Of a DNA stretch of 64,000 nucleotides, positions 26,359 through 38,158 are shown one piece after another. The stretch covers positions 6,498,181 through 6,562,180 of the forward strand of contig OX424570.1 of the NCBI GenBank assembly GCA_949152475.1, read 5' to 3'. The translations under genes and the position numbers were made by a program. The notes under the pieces are model-generated. The model was not told where the DNA came from. It did not search any database and worked only from the letters and a program-made list of their open reading frames with translations. Within the stretch, counting starts at the first letter, position 1, and each line of letters starts with the position of its first letter. Source of the stretch: Terebella lapidaria. Taxonomy: Eukaryota; Annelida; Polychaeta; Terebellida; Terebellidae.

Positions 26359-29300
26359 CTATATGACCGTCGCAGAAATTTCACTCAAGCTGTTGGAAAA
26401 TCTAAGTTGCATCTGATTTTTCTTCCTTTGTGCTTTGAAGCGTTCCTGAAAACGGATAAATATTGGAATTATACATAATTTAAATATAATCATTAATAAC
26501 TCATCGGAACTAATCTACTAGTAGTACATCACAATGTATGTATATGTCATATGAATATACATATCTATATGAAGATAAGCTTACCATATATTCTTTCTCT
26601 TTTTCGTGCATTTTTCGTCTTGTTTTCCAAGGCTGTTAACAAAAACTACATTATGATCATAAAACCAAAAAAAAAAAATCGACTTCAAATACTAGTATGT
26701 GAGAGCAAGAAAACTGAATATACAAAATTATAAACACTAAAAATTTATCTATTTATTTATCTGCAAACAATATCATATAGATGTAATATTCAGGTTTTAT
26801 TCTCCAAACTTACTTTCATGTATATTCTGACGATAAAGCAGATGTTGAACATGATGTAGCTGCCCGCTAGTGTGCACATGGCGACTATATCAGCCAGGCG
26901 ATGTGTATCCTTCTTGACCAGTGTGGTCAGACCGTGCCACACGCATACCACACTCAACATCACCATAGCAACCAATACATACTTGTCCTGGGGGGGGGGG
27001 GCAATTTGTTTTAATTAATTTTCATTATAATGAATGAGTCAAAATTGCAATGGTGATTTACAATTGGAAGTTTTTTAATGCAGTTTTCATATTAGGACAC
27101 AAAAAGCCATTGTCATAATTGTAAAATCACCAGAGCCAACAGAATATACATCCGCGTGTATTGTAACAGTAACGCAATTTATTCAGACTTGTATACACAC
27201 CAGGTAGGTGAGGTATGATATTTTGGGCAGGCTCTGGTTAACGACAAACTTGAAGGCTACGGACGTCAGGACGAGAGTGAAGGAGAGCTGAAGTCTGTTC
27301 TGGACAAGGTGCCTCTCCACCGCAAACGTCACAAATGATAGACTGCTGATAAGGAACTGGACGAGAGGTAAAAAAAAACACATTGGCTGGATTTTATCAC
27401 CGATCAGGAACTATAACAAGACAAATCTAGTACGGCATATCAGTATCCCAAATCATGTCAAATTCATTACAATATACATGTAGCATGATTTGTCCCAAGA
27501 TCATGCTATATTTTATAAAATTGACCAACTTCACCAATTGCATTCCTATATAGGATATTATTACCGCCAAGATACTATCCGTCTGATTACTTTTGATTAC
27601 TGACAGACAATTGCATACGAGTACCGTGATGAGGAAGATATTCCAGAAGAAGTAGGCGGGCCTCCTCGCCGCCTGACACTTGATGAAGATAGCCGTCCGC
27701 TTGATGCTCGGGTCCTCGTGTTCATTCGTCACCTCCCTGCTCTCAGTCTCGATAAACCTGCGGCAAATGGGTATTGCTACGTTTACGCTGGTAACTGAAT
27801 GAACTTGCCAACGAGAAGTGTCGTCATATGATAACTAACTGGTCTTGTGAGAGCTGAAACACTCAATTGTCCTGACACTTGACACTTAATTATCTCGATC
27901 TTGTATTATGTCAAGAATGAGGAAAACTGTGTTTGCTTTTCTGCCCAGAATTTGACTATATTTTAGGTACTTTGGAAAAAAATCTGAAAGGTAACCCAAC
28001 AACTGTTATTCTGTCCACAATCAAAAGAATATCAACTCATATTTTGTCTAAAATAACAAGAAAATTATCTTATATCCTGCCAGTAATCAAAAGCACATCC
28101 GCTTTATTTTGTCCACAATCAAGAGAACATCCCTTTTCATGATCTACACCATCAAGAGCATATTTGTCCCCTTTTTATTAAAATAGTTCAGTTCCATCAT
28201 TATAGTGAGTTCCATTTCGACCTGTACTACACGTGTACAAATCCTCCTACAGGAGACTTCTCACCTGTACAGCTGCCACTCCTGAGCGTCCACGAAGCTT
28301 TGTCGGTTGACAACATGCACTTCTTCAGGGTCTTCTACTAGTTCTATTTCATCCGGCGGACAATCTGACATCACCGTCACTGTCAGGTCCTAACGACAAA
28401 GAAAACAGTCAGCTGAGTCTACAGTAGTTCTCATATTCCCATCCAATCATATATCCTTTAAATGTAATACAGTGTAATCAGTTTAGCTTCGATGCATAAT
28501 GAAACATTTTGAAATTACGGATAGTAGATCTACCACCTACTGGTATCCCCCATCATTATACATGTTGCATAAAATACCAAGTGTAGCTATTCATCAACAG
28601 TTTGAACTTCACACTCAAAAAGATTTTAAAAAAAGTATATTTCGAGAAATATGAAACAACCCTAAACATTTCCTTACAATCTTGCACTGAAGACCTATAA
28701 GGAAATACAGTAACTGACAGAATTATTACCCGTACCTGTACATCGAATGGGAACTCTCCCAGTTCTAGATTCTCAAGGAAGGTTCCTTTGATTCGTTTCT
28801 TCTCGATGATGGTGGCCTCGCCTGTCTTGTTGTACACGACCAGCATGAAGGAGTTTTCCCGGGGTTCACCAATAGTGTTCTCGATAAACAGCTTGGGATT
28901 CCAATACTCTGTGAGGTCCGTCTGTCTGGTTGCCTGTCCAATTGAAAAAGTTTGTTACTACTAAAACTAATCAGTTTTCGGACAACGACTTGAAATTGGC
29001 GTTTGTTGGATCTATAGGTATTCAATACGCGAAAATATATTCTATAAGCATAATTATGATTCGACATGTGGAAAAATCCTCACACCCTTATCAACATATT
29101 CAAATGCATGTCTTGTTTCTCTAGCACATACTTTCAAGATACTAGTACCGGTATTACTAGTATAAATCCAGAACAAATATTTCGCTTGTTTATTTGGCTG
29201 TTTAGCTAAGCTCTTTAGCTTACCTACATAGTTTACCTGTTTATGTTGTTTGTCGAGTGCGGGTTCTCTCCACTTGGATCTGATCATCACCTCCGCCTCA

Positions 29301-29365
29301 TAGTTCTCCTTTAGCGTGTCAATCTCCCCAATCTTCATGAACGTCACCGTCATCTCCACGCGAAC
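26359..29365 (-). CDS. pentameric ligand-gated ion channel (Cys-loop superfamily) without the cysteines, core exons
   Basis: Seven in-phase minus-strand exons (29365-29237, 28933-28736, 28389-28265, 27757-27625, 27356-27201, 26987-26814, 26445-26359) give 333 codons plus TAG. Counting from the first exon, the ligand-binding domain has WREPAL at 32 (loop-D type), YWNPKLF at 53-59 (family WxPD, here D is K) and the loop core FPFD at 104-107. The two cysteine positions of the Cys-loop are E97 and L111. M1 is about 185-208. M2 is R216 (0') to N235 (19'), with Q2', T6', L9' and an unusual K15'. M3 is about 250-270 and M4 about 280-302, with a linker of about 10 residues. Neither the PAR (anion) nor the GEK (cation) filter is present, so selectivity is unclear. 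Absent cysteines and a tiny M3-M4 loop recall bacterial channels, but seven introns show it is an animal gene. No signal peptide lies in the core; the upstream L and W exons are described separately. Confidence 0.92.
26990..27001 (-). promoter_or_regulatory. homopolymer poly-C tract at the channel M3-M4 exon acceptor
   Basis: The acceptor of the exon at 26987-26814 is 12 consecutive C then AG; the plus strand shows G12 at 26990-27001. The exon phase and family match require this site, so a slippage-prone homopolymer serves as the whole proximal polypyrimidine tract. Confidence 0.75.
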
Positions 29366-29879
29366 CTGGAAGGACAGAGAACAAATGTATCAAAGATTTT
29401 TACTTGATCTCGGAAGAGCAGAGAACAATAAGATCTCCACGCGAACCTGGGATAGAAGGATAGAAAACAGAAAATATCAAACCGGGAACGAGCACCTGGA
29501 ACACGAAAAAAACAACAACAACAAAGATCTCAACTCAAACTTCAAGGTTACTGGAATCGCCAGATATGACCTGCTGTTCGAAAGTTATAATCTTAAAGCT
29601 CTATCCTGAAGTATTCCACAAGTTGACTTTAATTATGAAAGTGACTCACTACAATTTAAAAATAAAAAGAAACTGTCAGAGCCGATTTCGAGGAAAACAA
29701 CCACCAGATAAGTTGGGCATTTTTGAATTTTTGTAATATGATATTTAGAAAAAAAAATGATGCAAACTGTAAAGGAGGAAATGCTAACTGACAACTGAAA
29801 ACGTTGCAATTCCATATGAATGAAATTTCAGACTAAACAAAAAATCTTAGTAGTCTGCAAAAGCTGTCATGCAAAACAA

Positions 29880-29985
29880 TGTACATAATCAATTATGGTG
29901 TCCGATTGAGTAACGCAAATAGTATGCCACATTATAATTAACCATGACATACGACACATTTGACACATTGCATACGTACGTGTTA
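29880..29985. repeat. left remnant of the tandem array
   Basis: 'gtacataatcaattatgg' through 'catacgtacgtgtta' aligns with the end of each 4.3-kb unit (for example 36424-36520, 40744-40839). It shows the array once extended here before the Harbinger-like insertion at 29986. Confidence 0.75.
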
Positions 29986-31626
29986 GGGGCCAGTCATTAT
30001 TTATCAGGTGGGGGGGGGGGTAAAAACTGGGGGGGTCACACTTTCCTTTTCAACATTATTGGGGGGGGGGGGGGTCATACTTTTATTTTCGATGGGACTG
30101 GGGGGGTCGGAGTTTGAAATTGAGTTATTTTGAGAAAATTTGAATACATGTAGTTAAATAATTAGGTGGAAACAATCCACTCAATATCAGTACATGGACT
30201 CATTGGAGTACGCGATGGAATTACATAACATTTTCAGTAAAACCATAATCTCACTGAAACCGGATCATGCAGAGGACCATTCAGGAACACCAACATCGAG
30301 AGATGCCGCAATCTGGTGCATCAGGGCTCAAAATTGATAATTTTATCCAGGAGCCAAAGGTTCCTATTTCGCTCCTATTCAACAATTTTTATGAGCCAAT
30401 TGGCTTCTAGAAGCATATTTCAATATTACTTTACAGATTTTCATCAGCCAATTGGCTCGAAAGCTCTATTGCCTAGGAGCAAATCTGAAATGTTATGGGC
30501 CTATGGATACCCACAAGTGGCAATTCTGAGCCCTGATGTGCATTGATCAACGCTCATCACTCAGATTGAAACATTGTCACCAAGAATCAACTTTGGACCT
30601 AACGGAGCAGCACCACAGCTGAACACGGTGCCAGCAAGGACGAACCCAGATCAGCAGGGTCCTGTCACAAACAAACCACGAATCAATCAGTCCATACCAC
30701 CCTGAGCAACATATCATCCCTTACGATGAACCCGAACTAGCATGTCAGAACAACAGACCGGTTTTCCACTAAAAATTTTGCCAACACATGACCCCACTGA
30801 GGGTATTCCCTGAAGACCACAGAACTATCACAAACCACCATGTAAAAGACATGGACCTTTCCACGCAGAATGGCAAAAAAGTCCTGGATCGCCTCGGATG
30901 ACCCGGGTAGTGAATCTGACTCACATGACTTGGATGGTGACAGAACCTTACGAGCCCATCATAGAACCAACACAGACCTGATTCAAGACCTGATTCACCA
31001 ATTCTTCTCTGCTCATCAATGATATGTGGAAGAGCCCTGAATATTTCGCGAGTTCACTATGGCAGGGTGTCCAGTCACTCCGTGAGGGTATTCATACATT
31101 TTTTCCATTCCATCAAAAATTTCGGAGTCAAGGAATCAACTGAATGATCTTTGACCTAGGTCTCGAGTGTTTAAAGTGGGCTCCGAAACGATGGCCTGTG
31201 TAATGAAGAAGAAAATGCATTCTGAGGAAAGTGATCCTGGATATGGATGTTGGGGAGGGGGGGGGGGGGGGTGGAATTGGGGGTGGAGTCTGGTATTGCC
31301 CTCAAACACCTGTAATAATTAAGTGCCCATATAGTATCATAAATTTGCGACAAAAGTCACAACTGTTTCAATAGATATAAAATAAAGCGTAAATAGCATT
31401 CAAGTATCATTATGATACTGGTGCATTATAATTGTCATCAATTGCGTAGCATAGCCTACTATTCATACATGGGGATCGGGGGGGGGGGGGTCATACTTTT
31501 ATTTTGGATCTTGGTGGGGGGGGGGGGGGTCATAGATTGGTTTTCGATATTTGGGGGTCAAACTTTGAAAACTCATTTCTCGGAAAAACCATCCAACCCC
31601 CCACCCAGTAAATAATGACCGGCCCC
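29986..31626. mobile_element. PIF/Harbinger-like non-autonomous element with poly-G blocks
   Basis: Ends are GGGGCCAGTCATTATTTA and the inverse of TAAATAATGACCGGCCCC. TTA is duplicated at 29983-29985 and 31627-31629, the TWA-type 3-bp target duplication of Harbinger elements. The empty site 'gtgttaggcaaca' is preserved in the later units (36515, 40834, 45151 and 49476 region). Both ends carry long G runs around 'catacttttattttc'. No transposase frame was seen in the 1641 bp. Confidence 0.8.
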
Positions 31627-31701
31627 TTAGGCAACAATATGTTATATATAGGCCACAATATAATACAATATGTAACAATATATTAAATTTTGTTAATCTA
31701 C

Positions 31702-31779
31702 CTTCAGAGTCTTTTTCAATAGCCGATATTCCCGGTAATGTGAGTGATGAGCATGATTTGTGTAGCTTGGCATCTTGTC
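31702..31779 (-). CDS. exon L, copy in U1: likely used leader exon of the channel
   Basis: The donor CTGAAG|GTAGAT is phase 0 and joins the first core exon in frame: LLKKTLK|VRVEMTVTF. A TTTAG acceptor precedes GAC AAG ATG, so the exon adds 26 codons, or 24 if translation starts at ATG 31771-31773. It is the copy closest to the core and keeps both splice sites. It adds a His/Tyr-rich segment (NHAHHSHYREY). The frame is inferred from phase, not from a known homologue. Confidence 0.55.
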
Positions 31780-33229
31780 CTAAACTTGCCCTATATTTCC
31801 TAATATAAACGTTGTTCAATAAATCCTCTCTTCTATGTCTACCAATCCAACACTGTTATATTTAAATCCCGTCTATGTGCACACTGCATATATAATGATG
31901 CCCGGCATATTCAGATCAATACTAAAGGTTAGAGTATGTAATATTCACACTATTTTCCATGTGAGTAATGTCATATGTAATAGTAATAGTGATAATATAG
32001 TGTATATACATCCCGTGCAATTTGGTAATCGAGCATATAATCCGAAATAAAATGCCCAATCACCAGCTGTTTCCGAATTATTTCCACCTTTCTCAATGGA
32101 TCTGCACTGTTATCCCATGAATACATTTGGCTGTATACACAACGCGCCATGTGTGTTATTCAGTCATTACATGCATAAATAGGTGAGAGTTTTGCACCAG
32201 GTGTAACATTTTTTTTATCAATTGACATATATTTGAAGTAGACCCAACACATCGATTCAACCCACGATTTCAAAATAGCGATAGTCACACCTGTTCAAAA
32301 TGCAATAGACGAGTAAACATTTCCCAAAAGATTAGTGTATTAGCATAAAAATCAAACCAAGATATTAAGATTTTGAACATGTATAAATCAGGCACATGCT
32401 GGTATTTAATCAAGATATTAATATTTCATACATGTATAACGAACATATTCATGTGATGATACGTATATATCTGCTGTTATTTACTATAGATGCATGGTTA
32501 AAATGCTACGAATTGAAATTCAGTCCTGAATTTTCATACTGGTTGGTGAATACTTTACAAGTATCCGACATATAGTATGTTTTAATCTATGATCAGCATA
32601 CCTCATTATTGTCATGTTTCCGAGACAACATATATGTGATAAGTGTATGCAGGTCACAAGTGCAGTAAAAATTATAATTTTATATGAGCCGTGTTGGAGA
32701 CCCTCACACACAAATACATACAATGTGAGCCTCATCACACTCCCCATTTATTGTTCAACTAACCTAACTATTTTGTTTTAAAATGATTCTCGGTCAATAC
32801 ATATGATTGAAATATACACACATGCATGAAGCGTCATTGTATTAATTTTTTTTATCGAGAGAAATATGTGTATCAACCAACTCCCCCCAGTGAAAACATT
32901 TTTCATGATCACTATTAATCACCCATTATCAAACACTTATGGAATTGAAACGTAGCCCGACCAAACATTTATGCATAAAGTCAAACTGATGTCATCACGG
33001 GAAGAAGGTTTGTACAATATATTAGTACCTGTTTACAGTGTACACCAAATGGGATTAGTGCACAACAATATGTGTACAATCGTCGTGATGTATATGTTCA
33101 CAGCTGAACACAATAATTCAGCAACATTATTATATTTATAAAAATGTATGTATATTATCTAATATTACTGGATGTATATTGAAAAATATTACATTTTGAA
33201 AAAAGAAAAGTATGTCATAACACAAATGT

Positions 33230-33722
33230 ACGGAGCCTCTGAGAGGACATGGAAGAAATATTTTTAGTACATTGTTATTACGTTCCCTCACAATATTTTT
33301 GCGTTCCCTCGCAATAATATCGCATTCCCTTGCGATCTTATTGCATTCCCTCGCATTCCGGATCGCGTTCCCTCGCGATCTTGTAGAAAAACCTTCCCAG
33401 AAGTCATTGGCGTCAGCACAATGCGAGGGAATGCGATCCAGAATGCGAGGGAATGCAATATGATCACGAGGGAACGCGATAATATCGCAAGGGAGCGTGA
33501 TCCGGAATGCGAGGGAATGCAATAATATCGCAAGGGAACGCGATCCGGAATGCGAGGGAATGCAATAAGATCGTGAGGGAACGCAATCCGGAATGTGAGG
33601 GAATGCAATAAGATCGCGAGGGAACGTGATCCGGATTGCGAGGGAACGCGATAATATTGCGAGGGAACGCAATAACCATATGTCGAAAAAATATTTCTTC
33701 CATGTCCTTTCAGCGGTTTCGG
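33230..33722. mobile_element. hAT-like fold-back MITE in U1
   Basis: The left end ACGGAGCCTCTGAGAGGACA continues TGGAAGAAATATTT and is mirrored at the right. The left flank is ACAAATGT (33222-33229); the right copy is degraded. The inside is a long inverted array of a roughly 42-bp unit with 'gcgagggaacgc' and 'gatccggaatgcg' around an asymmetric centre near 33390-33415. It ends 10 bases from the donor of the adjacent W exon. Confidence 0.8.
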
Positions 33723-33732
33723 AAAAAAGTAC

Positions 33733-33801
33733 CCTGGTGGATGGATGTTGCTGATCTAGGTACACTGAATAATCAAATCCATAGTTCATCCAACTTGACA
33801 T
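33733..33801 (-). CDS. exon W, U1 proximal copy
   Basis: ATG at 33799-33801 opens 23 codons, MSSWMNYGFDYS then VYLDQQHPSTR, ending AGG|GTAC in phase 0. It joins exon L of U1 in frame, so W+L+core would read as one protein of about 380 aa. An acceptor (CTACAG) lies 10 bases upstream of the ATG, so a 5' UTR exon may precede it. Coding status is inferred from the frame kept across copies. Confidence 0.45.
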
Positions 33802-35176
33802 ATTGATTTTCCTGTAGGCTTCGAATTATTGAATTGCAATCAATAACATATTATATCGTATCCACCCAGTCTGAGAGTTGTTCTCATCATACCATATTAT
33901 GATGGTCACCATTGCATTCAACTACTACGTATTATTCAGACATGATATATTACACAGACATCAGCTCATCCTTCAAGTATCTTTAGATTTCAAATCCATT
34001 GCAGTCTATGTTATCCTCTTAGTTTATGATCGGCATATTATCGGGTCCAATATTCCACATGAAAACCTGCTTTAGAAATAAGTAATCCATTCCACATCTG
34101 GTATTGCCCTATCATGGCTGTTATTTTATTATCATTCACAGATGGTGAACAGGCGATCGTCATACAATTGAGGAAATGGCACGAGATACACATGCACAAA
34201 GCTGGATATTGATTATGAAAGATCAGGTGAAACCCACCTACATTGATTGAATGTCTTTTTGATAGTCAAGTATATAATCCGCAATAGAATGCCCGATCGC
34301 CAGCTGTGTCTGAATTATTTTCCTATTTTCACTGGATCTGTACTGTTACCTCATGTATATATTTGTGTGTATACACTACACACCGAAATGTGCTATGTTC
34401 TCATTATATAAGCAAATAGGTGAGAGTTTTGCACTAGCAATAGTCCCATCCTATCTATTCAACTCACAATTGTTATATAGGATAATGACACCTGTTCAAA
34501 ATACGCTAGACAAATATACATTACCCACATGTTCACTGCATTAGCATATAAATCAAACCAAAATATTTACATTCCATGTTAACCAGGAGCATGGCTGATA
34601 TTCAGTGTGGATGCACATTCAAAATGCTATAAACAAATTGGAATTTAGTCTGGAATTTCGATACTGGTTGATGGTTATTTTGATAATTGTCAGTGAATCA
34701 TGGACACGTACCAGTATCCGACATAAACCATATTGTTTTAAAATTGGTCTTGATAAATACATGTGATCAAATATACACATACATTAAGCGTGGTTGTATT
34801 TATTTTAACCTGTTCAACCTAGTACAAAAGATTTTGTTGATAGCAAGAGAACACTTAATATCAAACATTTAGGAATTGAAACGCAGCCCGACCAATTATT
34901 GCAGCTCAAAGCCACACTGACGCCATAAGGGGCTGATGGTGTGCACAATACAGTAGTTTCCAGTGTACATCAAATGGAACAGTGCACAACAGCAAACTAA
35001 TTTATGCACAAATGATCATAATTTATATATCTACAGTTGAATGAAATATTTCAACAACAGATGACATTATCATAATTAAATGGATTATGGATATACAAGC
35101 TATTCAACATACATCATTGGATGTATGTTGACAATATTACATTTAGTGAATAGATTACATCATAAAGTCAGTGTAC

Positions 35177-35245
35177 CTTGGTGGATGGCTGTTGACGATT
35201 GAGGTAACCTGAATAATCGAATCCGTAGTTCATCCAGCTTGACAT
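35177..35245 (-). CDS. exon W, U1 distal copy
   Basis: ATG plus 22 codons (MSSWMNYGFDYSGYL then NRQQPSTK), donor AAG|GTACAC, acceptor CTGCAG upstream. It differs from the proximal type mostly at third codon positions and near the end. Confidence 0.4.
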
Positions 35246-36558
35246 GTTGATTTTCCTGCAGGCGTTCAATTATTTATTTGCAATAAATCACATGTTATGT
35301 TGTATCCAACGTAGTCTGAGAATTGTTCTCATTCATAGTTTTCATACCGTATATTATGGTGATCATTGCAGTCGAGGAGTTGCCATTCATTTTTCAGGAA
35401 TGACATCTTCCCTGAATTCAGGAATGGCACAGACATCAACGTATCTTTCAAACTACTAGAGATTCCAATATCATTGCAGTTCAGTTGTCCTCTTAGCTTA
35501 GGTTATTATCACAATGCTTAGGTTAATATCACAATGCACCAATATTGTCCGGCATGAAAATCCACTTTAGAAAAGAATAGTAATTCCACATCTATTCTTG
35601 CCCTGTCCTGGTTGTTATTATATTATTAGAATAACAATATATCTATTGTTATTCTGACCATTCACATATGGGGGATGGAATGGTCAATCATCAGGTGAAT
35701 AAGGAAACAGCACAAAACACAGTGTGCAAAGCTGAATATTGATTATGAAAGATCAGGTGAGACCCACTGGGAGTGATTGAACGACTCTTCACGCATGCAG
35801 CAGATGTTTTCAGGCGTTGCTATTGGGTTTCTTCACCTCCTAGCAGCAGGCCAATGACTCATAGTTGTTTCGAAGATATTTATGTTTGTGTATTCACCAG
35901 TACACTTTTCTGAGAATGTGCACTTCAGCACGTGTATTTCTGACAGGAAGTTATCCCTGAACGACAAGACTATCGTTTTAAAACAAATTAGAAATATCGT
36001 TTCTAAACTAATTTCCCACGCACGACAGGTTTCTACATCCCATCGCTAATCCATATTTGAAACTCTGGCATTTCGTATGAATGTTTTTTGTTATCATTTC
36101 AAACAGTGGCTATGTAATGCTGTGGAATTAGTTCAAGAAATATGTTTGTGAACCAGGAAATTTATGTTAATTCCAGTCTGATCATATTTTGTGTTCTATT
36201 TTGATAATTTCAGGAAGCTGATCCTGAGGCAACCATAAACATATTTTATTGACCATAGACATACATACACGTATATGTAGGTCTATGATATTAAGTGACA
36301 CAAACTTGCAATTAGATCAAATTCAGCCTCATATCAGACGCCTCAGATGTCAACGTGACTGCCTCATCGAAGACTATTATAACAGTAAATTTGATACTAC
36401 AAAAACGGTAAACTTTCTAATCATGTACATAATCAGTTATGGTATCCGGTTGAGTAATGCAAATAATATGTCAGACTATGATTATCCATAACATTTCACA
36501 CATCGCATACGTATGTGTTAGGCAACAACTCGAAGGCTATTACATTTTGTTAATCTAC

Positions 36559-36630
36559 CTTCAGAGTCCTTTTCAATGGCCGGAATTCCTGGTAATGTGA
36601 GTGATAAGCATGATTTGTGTAGCTTGGCAT
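36559..36630 (-). CDS. exon L, copy in U2
   Basis: 24 codons from ATG 36628-36630 to the donor CTGAAG|GTAGAT, with the tail EFRPLKRTLK. The TTTAG acceptor of U1 is TTTGG here, so only a weaker upstream AG (AATATAG) is available, in another phase. Use is doubtful. Confidence 0.35.
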
Positions 36631-38089
36631 CTTGTCCCAAACTTGCCCTATATTTCCTACTATAAACGTTGTTCAATAAATCCTCTGTCCTATGTCTACC
36701 AATCCAACACTGTTATATTTAAATCCCGTCTCTGTGCACACTGTATATATAATGATGCACGGCATATTCAGATCAATACTAAAGGTTAGAGTATGTAATA
36801 TTCACACTATTTTTCACGTGAGTAATGTCATATGTAATAGTAATAGTGATAATATAGTGTATATACATCTGGTGCAATTTGGTAATCGAGCATATGATCC
36901 GAAATAAAATGCCCAATCACCAGCTGTTTCTGAATTATTTCCACCATTTTCAATGGATCTGCACTGTTATCCCATGAATACATTTGGTTGTATACACAAC
37001 GCGCAATGTGTGTTATTCCGTCATTACATGCATAAATAGGTGAGAGTTTTGCACCAGGTGTAACATTTTTTTTTGCATCGATTGACATATATTTAAGTAG
37101 ACCCAACACATCGATTCAACCCACGATTTCAATATGCGATAGTCACACCTGTTCAAAATATAATAGACGAGTATACATCTTCCAATCCAAATGATTAGTT
37201 TATTATCATAAAAATCGAACCAAGATATTAAGATTTTGAACATATATAAGTCAGGAACATGCTGGTATTTAATCAAGATATCAATATTTCATACATGTAT
37301 ACTAGTAACGGACATATTCATGTGATGATACGTATATATCTGCTGTTGTTTACTATAGATACATGGTTAAAATGCTACAAACTGAAATTCAGTCCTGCAT
37401 TTTTATACTGGTTGGTGAATACCTTACCAGTATCCGACATATAGTACGTTTTAATCATTGATCAGCATACCTTATTATTGTCATGTTTCCGAGACAACAT
37501 ATATATGATAAGTGTATGCAGGTCAGAAGTTCAGTATACAGGATTATAATTTTAGGTGAGCCGTGTTGGAAACCCTCACACACATATACATATGTGAGCT
37601 TTATCACACACCCCATTCATTGTTCAACTAACTTAAATGATTTGTTTTAAAATGATTCTCGATCAATACACGTGATTGAAATATACACTCATGCATGAAG
37701 CGTGATTGTCTTCATTTTTATCGAGAGAAATATGTATATCAACGTACTCCCTCTGGTGAAAATATTTCCATGATACCTGTCGATCACCTAATATCAAACA
37801 CTATGAAACAGAATCGCAGCCCGACCAAACATTTATCCCCAAAGTCACACTTGTATCATCACGGGCAGACGGTTTATACAATATATTAGTAGTTGCTGTA
37901 CACCAAATAGGATAAGTGCACAATAATTTGTGCACAACAGATCATAGTGTATATATTCACAGTTGAACACAATAATTCAGCAACAGATTACATTTATAAA
38001 AATGTATGGATACTATCTAACATTACTGGATGTATAATGACAAATATTATATTTTGAAAAAAAATATATATATCATAACACAAATGTAC

Positions 38090-38158
38090 CCTGGTGGATG
38101 GATGTTGCTGATTGAGGTAACCTGAATAATCAAATCCGTAGTTCATCCAACATGACAT
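38090..38158 (-). CDS. exon W, U2 proximal copy
   Basis: MSCWMNYGFDYSGYL then NQQHPSTR, donor AGG|GTACAT. One S-to-C change; frame and donor intact. Confidence 0.35.

Larger units (their letters stand above)
31630..36520. repeat. tandem array unit U1 (with MITE)
   Basis: The gene-proximal unit of the minus-strand channel, about 4.9 kb because a 493-bp fold-back MITE sits at 33230-33722. It contains exon L (31702), two W exons (33733 and 35177) and a 12-bp hairpin at 35628-35655 (AGAATAACAATA, loop TATC, inverse). The proximal half is more divergent from U2-U4 and resembles U5. Confidence 0.9.

Noticed and set aside
31499..31819. Alternative reading of exon L in the KSC(L/S)SLTLPGI frame
   Set aside because: Also open in most copies, but its donor phase (1) cannot join the first core exon, which must enter in phase 0.
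33136..33801. 221-codon minus-strand frame (and 178-codon partner at 50942-51478) rich in FPRIPDRVP-like repeats
   Set aside because: The frame is the 42-bp satellite of the fold-back MITE read in one phase; similar frames exist on the other strand, and it is absent where the MITE is absent. Only the first 23 codons coincide with exon W.
36828..37109. 93-codon minus-strand frame repeated in U2 and U3
   Set aside because: Identity between units explains its recurrence; in U1, U4 and U5 frameshifts and stops break it, and it matches nothing recognisable.
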